This document shows, one piece after another, positions 1 through 6,117 of a stretch of DNA of 12,753 nt. A program made the translations under genes and the position numbers. The DNA comes from Armatimonadota bacterium (GTDB lineage Bacteria; Armatimonadota; Armatimonadia; Armatimonadales; Armatimonadaceae). The notes under the pieces are model-generated. The model made no database searches. It saw only the letters and a list, made by a program, of their open reading frames with translations, and was not told where the DNA came from. Numbering within the stretch: position 1 is the first letter of the stretch; each line of letters starts with the position of its first letter. The stretch is from positions 1-12,753 of the forward strand of contig JACMIS010000163.1 in the NCBI GenBank assembly GCA_014381035.1. Reading direction: 5' to 3'.

Positions 1-2
1 GC

Positions 3-314
3 CTTCTCGGTCGCCGCGAGCCCTATCCGATGGACGTAAACGCGGTGATCGCCGCCGCCGCCCGCACGGGCACGATCCTCGAAATCAACGCCTCGCCAGA
101 GCGTCTCGACTTGAAGGATGAGTACGCGAAACAGGCGAAAGACGCCGGGGTTTTGCTGACGATCAACGCCGATGCCCACTCGACCGGCGGTCTCGGTCTC
201 GTTTCCTGGGGAATCACCGTCGCAAGGCGGGCGTGGCTTTCGCCGCAGAATGTCGTTAATACATTCTCGCTCGCCAAACTCCGCGCCGCATTGAAACCGA
301 ACCGGTATAATTGA
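3..314 (+). CDS. polX: PolX-type PHP-domain protein, 3' end only
   Basis: This is the C-terminal part of a PHP phosphoesterase domain; the 5' end lies outside the window. The frame is open from base 3 and runs to TGA at 312-314. Visible PHP motifs are RREPYPMD, then EINASPERLDL (about residues 24-34) and INADAHSTGGL (about 56-66); the N-A-D-A-H stretch carries metal ligands of the PHP fold. The motif order matches the C-terminal half of bacterial family-X DNA polymerase/3'-5' exonuclease PolX, which works in base-excision repair. A stand-alone PHP hydrolase is the alternative, since the polymerase domain is not in view. The ATG at 30 is internal. The stop codon overlaps the -10 box of the next gene. 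Confidence 0.85.
   Translation, partial: LLGRREPYPMDVNAVIAAAARTGTILEINASPERLDLKDEYAKQAKDAGVLLTINADAHSTGGLGLVSWGITVARRAWLSPQNVVNTFSLAKLRAALKPNRYN
306..311 (+). promoter_or_regulatory. -10 box (TATAAT) for a leaderless gene
   Basis: A perfect TATAAT ends 6 nt before the ATG at 318, which places the expected transcription start on or next to the start codon. No Shine-Dalgarno sequence can fit. I see no convincing -35 at 17 nt spacing. The box overlaps the end of the polX frame. Confidence 0.7.
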
Positions 315-317
315 ACC

Positions 318-971
318 ATGACCGCACCCACGCCAGTAAAGAATCGCCCTCGCGCGGTCCGCTTCGCTCTCAAACGGAAATACTCCGACATCGGCTTACA
401 GGAAGCGATGCAACTCGTCGGTAGGGAGAACGTTCTCTTGTGGCAACTGGACACGCCGGACCGCCCCGCGAGTGCTTTTCTGGAGGAAGATTTACGCCGT
501 TTACAGGTGTTTGATCTGACCGCGTCCGAGCAAGGCAAGACACTCCTGATTGATTCGTTGCTGTCGGAAATCGTTCCGAATCATGACGAACTAAAAATCT
601 GGAAAGCGGCGGCATTACAGACCGACACGTTAACCGGCGTAGCGGACTATGTGATCGCGCCGCGTCGCGCATATCTCGCGACACCGCTGCTATGCGTGAT
701 CAAGGCGAAGCGGGACGATTTTGAAAAAGGACGAGCACAGTGCATCGCGGAAATGTACGCCTGCCAGTGGAATAACCGCCAGAGTAAAACAAACACCGAT
801 GTTTTCGGCATCGTCAGCAACGGGCAAGCCTGGCAATTCTACAAACTAACGGGTGACGGCGACGTTTGGGAAACCGAACTCTACGCCCTGCGCGAACTTT
901 CAGGTTTACTGGGTGCGCTCGACTACGTTTGCGGCGAATGCGCGAAGTTAATCAGTGTTCCCTCCCATTGA
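318..971 (+). CDS. PD-(D/E)XK-like protein with degenerate active site
   Basis: A 217-residue protein with the layout of a restriction-endonuclease-like fold: a helix with LLSEIV (81-86), then GVADYVI with Asp110, a short loop, then LLCVIKAKRDDFEKG (124-138), and a helix with QCIAEM (Gln141, Glu145). It resembles small hypothetical proteins, common in cyanobacteria, whose matching strand as I recall it reads VEAKRDDF. Here the acidic residue of the (D/E)XK motif is Lys129 (KAK instead of EAK), so metal-dependent cleavage may be lost or shifted to Glu145 or Asp133/134. The ATG at 318 is chosen because the TATAAT 6 nt upstream fits a leaderless start; the preceding stop is only 3 nt away. No partner methylase or helicase is adjacent. 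The family call is from motif reading only. Confidence 0.7.
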   Translation: MTAPTPVKNRPRAVRFALKRKYSDIGLQEAMQLVGRENVLLWQLDTPDRPASAFLEEDLRRLQVFDLTASEQGKTLLIDSLLSEIVPNHDELKIWKAAALQTDTLTGVADYVIAPRRAYLATPLLCVIKAKRDDFEKGRAQCIAEMYACQWNNRQSKTNTDVFGIVSNGQAWQFYKLTGDGDVWETELYALRELSGLLGALDYVCGECAKLISVPSH

Positions 972-1033
972 CCTGGAAACACTCATAATGCGGCTTGAGG
1001 AGACCAACACAGGGAAAATTTCAAACAGTTAAG

Positions 1034-1047
1034 CAAACATATGTTTG
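1034..1047 (+). promoter_or_regulatory. 14-bp perfect palindrome, LexA/SOS-box-like operator
   Basis: CAAACATATGTTTG is perfectly self-complementary. It differs from the Gram-positive LexA box CGAACATATGTTCG only at the symmetric positions 2 and 13. It overlaps a candidate -35 (TTGTCC, 1045-1050), which stands 17 nt before TAATAT (1068-1073), so a bound repressor would block the ankyrin gene's promoter. The identity of the regulator is inference. Confidence 0.5.
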
Positions 1048-1073
1048 TCCACGATCCGTTTATCTGGTAATAT
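1045..1073 (+). promoter_or_regulatory. Candidate promoter of the ankyrin gene
   Basis: TTGTCC (1045-1050), 17-nt spacer, TAATAT (1068-1073); an overlapping TATAGT (1071-1076) is an alternative -10. A start near 1080 gives a leader of about 30 nt. The leader contains GAGAGGA (1095-1101), a possible ribosome binding site 12 nt before the ATG at 1114. Confidence 0.45.
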
Positions 1074-1113
1074 AGTCACCATAACTATATGTACGAGAGG
1101 ATTATTCGCGAAG

Positions 1114-1503
1114 ATGTCCGACATCATCAAAGCCAGCAAGCAAGGCGATATTACAACCGTGCAGACCTTACTTGCCGAGGACAGCACACTTGTCAACACC
1201 AAGGACGCAGACGGTTCTACCCCACTACACTACGCCGTCTGGAAGGGACATGGCGAACTGGTTGTTTTGCTTCTCGATCATGGTGCCGATGTAAACGCCC
1301 ATAACACTAATGATCACTGGGGAACCACACCGCTTCACGCCGCCGCACACAGCAATCGCGGGGCAATCGTCCGGCTGCTGGTCAAGCGCGGAGCCGATAT
1401 AAACGCGAAAGATGGGAGCGATCAAACCCCGCTCGATCATACGAATCATCACAAAGCGACCGCTGCGGCAAAGGTCCTTCGCGAGATGCTCGGGACGCCT
1501 TGA
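1114..1503 (+). CDS. Small ankyrin-repeat protein
   Basis: A 129-residue protein made almost wholly of ankyrin repeats. An N-terminal helix pair (IIKASKQGDITTVQTLLAED) is followed by DGSTPLHYAVWKGHGELVVLLLDHGADVN-type and GTTPLHAAAHSNRGAIVRLLVKRGADIN-type repeats and a final capping repeat beginning SDQTPLDH. TPLHxAA and GADxN signatures are clear in the two middle repeats. Such proteins are protein-binding scaffolds; no enzyme domain, signal peptide or membrane segment is seen, so it is likely cytoplasmic. The frame is open upstream to a TTG at 1045, but that lies in the palindrome/-35 region; the ATG at 1114 with GAGAGGA upstream gives a protein that begins where the ankyrin fold begins. 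The partner is unknown. If the palindrome is a true SOS box, the gene may be damage-inducible. Confidence 0.88.
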   Translation: MSDIIKASKQGDITTVQTLLAEDSTLVNTKDADGSTPLHYAVWKGHGELVVLLLDHGADVNAHNTNDHWGTTPLHAAAHSNRGAIVRLLVKRGADINAKDGSDQTPLDHTNHHKATAAAKVLREMLGTP

Positions 1504-1528
1504 CGCTTTCCGTGTGCCCTGTTACAAT
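1500..1528 (+). promoter_or_regulatory. Strong sigma70-type promoter upstream of purA
   Basis: TTGACG (1500-1505), exactly 17 nt, then TACAAT (1523-1528) preceded by TGT, an extended -10. This is the best -35/-10 pair in the window. It overlaps the stop codon of the ankyrin gene. The predicted start is near 1535, about 160 nt before purA, so unlike most promoters here it makes a long leader. Confidence 0.75.
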
Positions 1529-1534
1529 GCCTTT

Positions 1535-1634
1535 GTTCATTCGACAAACCCTTTAGGGATAACGACGCGGGGAGCGCAGTCAGACGAACCGTTTGACGTG
1601 AAGGTAGCGCGAACCGATGTCGCTATCCTTTTTT
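1535..1634 (+). ncRNA. Structured purA leader or small RNA
   Basis: The predicted transcript of about 100 nt folds into local hairpins: CCC-TTTA-GGG (1549-1558); GTCAGACG with CGTTTGAC around an AAC loop (1579-1597, 8 bp with one G-U); and a terminal hairpin with a U run. An alternative stem pairs GACGCG (1564-1569) with CGC-A-GTC (1575-1581) and would exclude the 1579-1597 hairpin, so two mutually exclusive folds exist. That suits an attenuator or riboswitch controlling purA, but a free-standing sRNA is equally possible. I do not recognise a known riboswitch class. Folding was done by eye. Confidence 0.45.
1603..1634 (+). terminator. Intrinsic terminator/attenuator in the purA leader
   Basis: GGTAGCG (1603-1609) pairs with CGCTATC (1621-1627), 7 bp with one G-U, around an 11-nt loop, and is followed within one base by TTTTTT (1629-1634). 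It lies 62 nt before purA and after the promoter at 1500-1528, so it would end most transcripts before the gene unless antitermination occurs. Confidence 0.65.
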
Positions 1635-1635
1635 C

Positions 1636-1672
1636 TTGCCCGCCTTTGCGATGAACGATAACACGCGGGCAA
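1636..1672 (+). repeat. 8-bp inverted repeat before the purA ribosome binding site
   Basis: TTGCCCGC (1636-1643) and GCGGGCAA (1665-1672) are perfect complements separated by 21 nt. The dyad directly follows the terminator U run and ends 8 nt before AGGAG (1681-1685). It could be an operator or a leader hairpin that affects ribosome access. Confidence 0.5.
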
Positions 1673-1696
1673 AATCAAGCAGGAGCGATACACGGC

Positions 1697-3091
1697 ATGA
1701 GTGTAATGAACGCGCCGGTTACTGGCGCGGTGGTGGTAGTGGGTACCCATTGGGGCGATGAGGCGAAGGGGAAATTCGTGGACCTCATCGGACAGGACGC
1801 GGACGTGATCATCCGGTACGGCGGCGGTCCGAACGCCGGTCACACCGTGATCGTTGGCGATACCACACACAAATTCCATTTGATTCCGAGCGGCATCCTG
1901 AACCCACGCTCCTTATGCTTGATGGCGGACGGGATGGCAATCGCGCCGGAAGTTCTCGCCCGTGAAATCGCTACCTTACGCGACCACGGTCTCGCTATCG
2001 AAAACTTGCGCGTCTCGCAGAACGCGCATGTGATTCTCCCCTACCACCGGAAGTTGGACGCCCTCGAAGAAACCGCCAAAGGCGAAGGAGCCATCGGCAC
2101 GACCGGGCGCGGCGTCGGTCCGTGCTATGCCGACAAGGCGTCGCGCATCGGTATTCGTATGGGCGATCTGGTGAATGAAGAGCGACTCCGGGAGCGGTTG
2201 AGCACGGTACTTCCGATGAAAAACGCGCTTCTGACCAAATTGTACGACGCCGAACCGTTCACCGAGGAAGAGATTCTTGCCGAACTGCTTCCGCTCGCCG
2301 ATACGCTACGCCCGTTTGTTTGCGACACACAGGCTCTCGCCTACGATGCGGTCGCGGACGGCAAACGGATATTATTCGAGGGTGCCCAAGCGACATTGCT
2401 CGATATTGATGGGGGCACCTATCCGTATGTGACGTCTTCGCACCCGATCTCCGGCGGCGCGACTATCGGTACCGGAGTTCCGCCGACCGCCATCGGCCAA
2501 GTGCTGGGTGTCGTCAAAGCGTACACGACCCGCGTCGGTGCCGGGACGTTTCCGACCGAACTTTTGGACGAACGCGGCGAGCGCATCCGGGAACGCGGTC
2601 ACGAGTACGGCACGACTACCGGGCGACCGCGTCGGTGTGGCTGGCTGGATGCGTTCGCCCTGCGCTATTCGGCACGCGTCAATGGCATCACGGGTCTGTG
2701 TATCGGTCATTTAGATGTTTTGGCCGGTTTCGAGACGGTACAAATCTGTACCCACTACGTGAAAAAGGGGGAACGACTGGCGCATTTCCCGACCGGAGAT
2801 GTGACCTTGCTGGACGGTTGCGAGCCGGTTTTCGAGACGTTACCGGGTTGGGAAGAAGCCGACTGGGACCGCATGACCCGTTTCGAGGACCTGCCGGTCA
2901 ATGCACAGGCATACGTCCGTCGTGTCGAGGAAATCGCCGGGATACCCGCTGTGCTGGTCTCGGTGGGACCACGTCGGGACCAAACCTTGGTCGCTTCCGG
3001 CAAGCCTGCGCCGCGAGAACTGTTTACGTTGCCTCGTCCGCAAGTTTTCGGGACGCCGACCCTTGCCCCCACGAAGTCGCCCGTGCTATAA
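1697..3091 (+). CDS. purA: Adenylosuccinate synthetase
   Basis: Joins IMP and aspartate, using GTP, to give adenylosuccinate, the first committed step to AMP; cytoplasmic. Family motifs are present in order: GTHWGDEAKGK (16-26), the GGGPNAGHT loop (42-50), GTTGRGVGP, FEGAQATLLDIDGGTYPYVTSS, and YGTTTGRPRRCGW with the IMP/GTP-binding arginines. The start ATG follows AGGAG (1681-1685) by 11 nt. At 464 residues it is longer than the usual 425-435; about 33 residues rich in Pro and Thr follow the normal end (VGPRRDQTL). Two changes stand out: the usual QWGDEGKGK reads HWGDEAKGK, and GGNNAGHT reads GGPNAGHT. The catalytic Asp and His are kept, so activity is expected. The upstream terminator-containing leader suggests attenuation control. 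The stop codon lies inside the miaA -10 box. Confidence 0.97.
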   Translation: MSVMNAPVTGAVVVVGTHWGDEAKGKFVDLIGQDADVIIRYGGGPNAGHTVIVGDTTHKFHLIPSGILNPRSLCLMADGMAIAPEVLAREIATLRDHGLAIENLRVSQNAHVILPYHRKLDALEETAKGEGAIGTTGRGVGPCYADKASRIGIRMGDLVNEERLRERLSTVLPMKNALLTKLYDAEPFTEEEILAELLPLADTLRPFVCDTQALAYDAVADGKRILFEGAQATLLDIDGGTYPYVTSSHPISGGATIGTGVPPTAIGQVLGVVKAYTTRVGAGTFPTELLDERGERIRERGHEYGTTTGRPRRCGWLDAFALRYSARVNGITGLCIGHLDVLAGFETVQICTHYVKKGERLAHFPTGDVTLLDGCEPVFETLPGWEEADWDRMTRFEDLPVNAQAYVRRVEEIAGIPAVLVSVGPRRDQTLVASGKPAPRELFTLPRPQVFGTPTLAPTKSPVL

Positions 3092-3092
3092 T
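3063..3092 (+). promoter_or_regulatory. miaA promoter inside the purA 3' end
   Basis: TTGCCC (3063-3068), 18-nt spacer, TATAAT (3087-3092) with TGC directly upstream (extended -10). The purA stop TAA is part of the TATAAT. The expected start lies near 3099-3102, at the ATG of a three-codon reading frame. Confidence 0.65.
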
Positions 3093-3101
3093 CCCCGAAA
3101 C

Positions 3102-3113
3102 ATGAGTGTATGA
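3102..3113 (+). other. Leaderless three-codon mini-ORF overlapping miaA start
   Basis: ATG AGT GTA TGA begins 9 nt after the TATAAT, where a leaderless transcript would start. Its TGA overlaps the miaA ATG (3110-3112) in an ATGA junction. miaA itself has no Shine-Dalgarno sequence, so ribosomes may start on the mini-ORF and re-initiate on miaA. Alternatively a single base was lost from an in-frame ATGAGTGTAATGAA start like that of purA. Confidence 0.4.
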
Positions 3114-4108
3114 AAGCGAACGGACACGCGGAAGAACCGCCTTTGATCGCTGTTGTGGGACCGACGGCATCCGGAAAGACGGCGGTCGCGGTCGCACTTT
3201 CTGAGCGGTTGAACGGCGAAATCGTCAGTGCCGACGCGGTCGCGGTGTACAAGTACCTGAATATCGGGGCGGCGAAGCCAGACGAATCAGAAAAAGCGCG
3301 GGCTATTTTCCACCTCGTCGATGTCGCGGACCCGGCGGACGATTTCACGCTGTCGGACTTCGAGGCTCTGGCGAGTGCTGCCATCTCGGATATTCGGAGC
3401 CGTGGCAAAACACCGATCCTTGCAGGGGGAACCGGGCTGTATGTACGAAGCGTCACCGCGACCCTATCGGTACCATCGGTCGCGCCACAGGAAGCGATAC
3501 GGGAACGACTTTGGGCAGAGGTAACCGAGTCCGGCGCGGAGCGGTTGCATGCCCGGTTACAGATGGTAGACCCGGCATCGGCGAAAAAAATTCTCCCTGG
3601 GGATGCGAAACGGATGATCCGCGCTCTTGAAGTGTACGAAGTAACGGGACAACCGATGTCGTCGTTCCACACACCAGAAGGGATTCGCGGCGTTCCAAAG
3701 CCGAATACGTTTCTATTCGGTCTGGAGCGCGAACGGGCAGGGCTGTATCATCGTATAGAAGCAAGAACACATGCAATGATGGAAGCCGGTTTTTTGTCCG
3801 AAGTAGAAAAACTATTAGCACGAGGCTACGATGCGAACCTGAAAAGTATGGGCAGTTTGGGGTATCGTCATCTGGTTCGGCACCTGACACAGGAACAGCC
3901 GCTCCTGGAGGCATTAGAAGATTTAATACGCGACACCCGTCGGTTTGCCAAACGGCAGATCTCCTGGTTCCGCGCCGATTCGGAAGTACTCTGGATTCCG
4001 GTCGGGGAAAAAAGTTCGGCGGAGGCGGTCGCCGACGCGATGGTGGAAGAATGCAAAAAACGGATCGCCGGAGCAAAAACAGAACACCGCCCGCTTCCGA
4101 ATAGTTGA
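3110..4108 (+). CDS. miaA: tRNA dimethylallyltransferase MiaA
   Basis: Transfers a dimethylallyl group from DMAPP to N6 of A37 in tRNAs reading UNN codons; soluble enzyme. Visible are the P-loop GPTASGKT (17-24), the SADAVAVYKYLNIGAAKP segment with the catalytic Asp42, GGTGLYVRSV, the GDAKRMIRALEVYEVTGQP helix, SLGYRHLVRHL and KRQISWFR near the C-terminus. At 332 residues it is slightly longer than the usual 300-320, with a ten-residue N-terminal lead and a basic C-terminal tail. The ATG at 3110 is the only sensible start before the P-loop strand, but it overlaps the mini-ORF at 3102. It is followed 51 nt later by hfq, the common miaA-hfq arrangement. Confidence 0.96.
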   Translation: MKANGHAEEPPLIAVVGPTASGKTAVAVALSERLNGEIVSADAVAVYKYLNIGAAKPDESEKARAIFHLVDVADPADDFTLSDFEALASAAISDIRSRGKTPILAGGTGLYVRSVTATLSVPSVAPQEAIRERLWAEVTESGAERLHARLQMVDPASAKKILPGDAKRMIRALEVYEVTGQPMSSFHTPEGIRGVPKPNTFLFGLERERAGLYHRIEARTHAMMEAGFLSEVEKLLARGYDANLKSMGSLGYRHLVRHLTQEQPLLEALEDLIRDTRRFAKRQISWFRADSEVLWIPVGEKSSAEAVADAMVEECKKRIAGAKTEHRPLPNS

Positions 4109-4159
4109 ATGAAGATTATTTAAAACAAGGAAGCGTACTCGAAAGCGAGAGGGACACGA

Positions 4160-4486
4160 ATGAACAAAACGCAGGTCAACCTGCAGGACACGTTTCTGAA
4201 TCAGGTTCGCAAGGAAAATATAGCGGTAACCATATACCTGATCAACTCGGTACAATTGCGCGGACATGTACGCGGCTTCGACGCGTTCACGATTCTCCTG
4301 GAATCACCGGGACGCCCGACACAACTCGTTTACAAATCGGCTGTCACCAGCATCGTGCCGATGCGCCCGGTTCACATGCGTGACGCGCAGGGTAACCCAC
4401 ACGGTCAGCAACAGCAGATCGAGGCGGGCGGTGAGGGTGAACAAATGGTCGCAAGCGAAACGGAAGAACCGCGAGAACGCGACTAA
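4160..4486 (+). CDS. hfq: RNA chaperone Hfq
   Basis: Sm-like hexameric RNA chaperone that pairs small RNAs with mRNAs. The 108-residue protein has the N-terminal helix (LQDTFLNQVRKEN, with Gln9), the Sm1 region to about residue 48 (IYLINSVQLRGHVRGFDAF, Phe43), and the Sm2 motif YKSAVTSIVP (58-67). The usual YKHA reads YKSA: the proximal-rim His that contacts U-rich RNA ends is Ser60. The loop between strands (SPGRPTQ) is about two residues longer than in E. coli. A 38-residue acidic, Gln-rich tail follows, ending EEPRERD. A GAGAGGGA stretch (4147-4154) serves as ribosome binding site, with a small CTCG-AAAG-CGAG hairpin (4138-4149) partly covering it. Likely cotranscribed with miaA. Confidence 0.95.
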   Translation: MNKTQVNLQDTFLNQVRKENIAVTIYLINSVQLRGHVRGFDAFTILLESPGRPTQLVYKSAVTSIVPMRPVHMRDAQGNPHGQQQQIEAGGEGEQMVASETEEPRERD

Positions 4487-4553
4487 ACAGACGGACGCAT
4501 GGGACTGGCGTGCCGTATTTCGGTTCGATAGTTCCACGCGGCTTTCACTTAGC

Positions 4554-4559
4554 AAGGAG
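4554..4559 (+). promoter_or_regulatory. Shine-Dalgarno that selects the TTG start of dapF
   Basis: AAGGAG lies 11 nt before TTG 4571. No ATG or GTG is available at the conserved N-terminus (the first ATG falls within the TKMHG motif), so this site supports the TTG start. Confidence 0.6.
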
Positions 4560-4570
4560 TTTGAATTCTT

Positions 4571-5458
4571 TTGAGGGAACTGACCTTCACAAAAATGCAC
4601 GGTATCGGCAACGACTTCGTCGTTGCCGATTTTGTGTCACCCGACCGTCCCCTATTCACTGTGGAAGAGTTACAAAAAGCGTCACCATTCTTGTGTGATC
4701 GTAAATTCGGGGTCGGCGCGGATATTACGTTTCTGGTGCTTCCCGGTGTCGAGGGAGCCGATTTCGCCATGCGTATGTTCAACCCGGACGGCTCGGAGGC
4801 GGAGATGTGCGGGAACGGCATCCGTTGTTTCGCCAAATTCGTGTACGACCGGGGTTACACGGCGAAAACGGTCGTCACCGCACATACCCCAGCGGGGAAC
4901 AAAATTCTCAACCTTTCAATCGGTCCGGACAATAAAGTCTCGCACGTGACGGTAGACATGGGGCACCCAGGATTGACTCGCGCCGACCTGCCGATGGAAG
5001 GCACACCGACCGATACGATTATCGGCGACGGAGTGACTATCGGCGGCGAGGAGACGATAAAAATCACCGGTGTCTCGATGGGCAATCCGCATGTGATTTA
5101 TTTTGAAACGCCGGCGACTGAGGAAAGTATCAACCGTCTCGGTCCGGTCCTGGAAACGCACCCCCTTTTCCCACGCCGGACGAATGTGCATTGTGTCGAG
5201 GTGATTTCACCCGACGAGATCAAAATGCTGACCTGGGAACGGGGTGCGGGGCGAACGCTGGCGTGTGGCACGGGTGCATCCGCATCTGCGGTGGCGTCGC
5301 ATTTGAACGGCTTTACCGGGCGTCGTGTTCTGGTTCATCTCGCGGGCGGCGATCTGACAATTGATTGGCAGGACGACGATTCTGTCATGATGACCGGAGC
5401 AGCCACGGAGGTTTTCACGGCAACGATTCGGATTCCCGACTCAGTTGTTTCGCCGTAA
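4571..5458 (+). CDS. dapF: Diaminopimelate epimerase
   Basis: Converts LL- to meso-diaminopimelate, the precursor of lysine and of the peptidoglycan cross-link; cytoplasmic, PLP-independent. The 295-residue protein carries both halves of the family: FTKMHGIGNDFVV (6-18), FNPDGSEAEMCGNGIRCF with catalytic Cys80, SMGNPHVI (169-176), and ERGAGRTLACGTGASA with catalytic Cys232. Length is typical (about 275-295). The start is a TTG, supported by AAGGAG upstream and by the conserved N-terminus. The 84-nt gap after hfq holds no clear terminator or promoter, so it may be cotranscribed with miaA-hfq. Its last 44 bp overlap the 3' end of the convergent AAA+ gene. Confidence 0.97.
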   Translation: MRELTFTKMHGIGNDFVVADFVSPDRPLFTVEELQKASPFLCDRKFGVGADITFLVLPGVEGADFAMRMFNPDGSEAEMCGNGIRCFAKFVYDRGYTAKTVVTAHTPAGNKILNLSIGPDNKVSHVTVDMGHPGLTRADLPMEGTPTDTIIGDGVTIGGEETIKITGVSMGNPHVIYFETPATEESINRLGPVLETHPLFPRRTNVHCVEVISPDEIKMLTWERGAGRTLACGTGASASAVASHLNGFTGRRVLVHLAGGDLTIDWQDDDSVMMTGAATEVFTATIRIPDSVVSP

Positions 5459-6113
5459 TCGGTTTGGGAGTTCGGACGGATAGTTGGAAGAAGTCAAATA
5501 GAAATCGCTCTGTTTGCCGCAAGTTCGAACCGAACCGTTCGCGAAGAAAGACGAACGTATCCTCGCTTAGCGTCGCGCATGGCTTGTCCGGTAGCGCGAA
5601 ATAAGCGAGCCGATTCCGCAGAACGGCGTCGAAGTGGACTGCGTCAGGTATATCGAGTGTGACTGTGGCGAGGCGCACGCCGACCCTTTCGAACAGTGCT
5701 CCCAAGTCTTCATGGGAGCCGAGAAAGAGGCGGAGATCTCGTTTCTGAGAGACACCGAGCAATCGGGTGCGTTCCGGTGTGCTCAGTCGTTGCACCTCAT
5801 CCAGACAAAACCAGCAACCCCTAGGAACATCGGTCAAGAATCTGTCCGCGCCGTTCGGAATATATTCATACACGGCTGATATTCGCCGCTGTCGTGCTTC
5901 GCGCATCATGGCACGAAGCACTGACGACTTTCCGTGTCCTGCCGCGCCCAGCACTTGCAGATGAGCGTCGTCCTCGCGCTCCAAAATGGTACGGACGGTA
6001 TCAGGAACTAGAGATATTTCCTGCCATTCCGTTTCCGACAGGGCTCTGAATGGATTTCCGATAAATCCCGCGCCCCGAAGGGGCGGAGCATCGCCGACAC
6101 CAAACCGGCTCAT
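5415..6113 (-). CDS. Small AAA+ ATPase (ExeA/TniB/ORC-like)
   Basis: A 232-residue P-loop ATPase. An N-terminal NPFRALSETEW segment (20-30) recalls the NPF start of ExeA/TniB-type ATPases. Walker A is GAAGHGKSS (56-64, Lys62). Walker B is CWFCLDEVQRL (100-110, Asp105-Glu106). A sensor-1-like strand LRLFLGSHEDL (127-137) and a sensor-2-like helix GSNLRQTERFLFD (195-207, Arg199) follow. No helix-turn-helix, transmembrane or nuclease domain is visible. It starts 4 nt after the stop of the DnaA-domain-I-like gene, so the two are cotranscribed and probably translationally coupled. I infer a DNA-bound or helicase-handling ATPase working with that partner; DNA repair or transposition-type target selection are alternatives. 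It overlaps dapF tail-to-tail by 44 bp. Confidence 0.85.
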   Translation of the reverse strand: MSRFGVGDAPPLRGAGFIGNPFRALSETEWQEISLVPDTVRTILEREDDAHLQVLGAAGHGKSSVLRAMMREARQRRISAVYEYIPNGADRFLTDVPRGCWFCLDEVQRLSTPERTRLLGVSQKRDLRLFLGSHEDLGALFERVGVRLATVTLDIPDAVHFDAVLRNRLAYFALPDKPCATLSEDTFVFLRERFGSNLRQTERFLFDFFQLSVRTPKPITAKQLSRESESLP

Positions 6114-6117
6114 ACCA

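Noticed and set aside
23..538. 171-residue minus-strand reading frame
   Set aside because: It spans the junction of two plus-strand genes and has shadow-type composition.
988..1032. 14-codon frame after the PD-(D/E)XK-like gene
   Set aside because: No ribosome binding site, no proper promoter and no recognisable peptide; too short to support.
1535..1634. ZTP, guanine or c-di-AMP riboswitch in the purA leader
   Set aside because: A GGGGAGCG stretch recalls the ZTP class, but the other conserved blocks are missing, so no known class is called.
2755..3672. 305-residue minus-strand reading frame
   Set aside because: It lies opposite purA and miaA, both clearly recognised, and its sequence is Ser/Arg-rich without any domain; a shadow frame.
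6071..6085. GC-rich hairpin (CGCCCC/GGGGCG) near the start of the AAA+ gene
   Set aside because: It is short, inside coding sequence, and explained by the Pro-Leu-Arg-Gly codons; no independent support.
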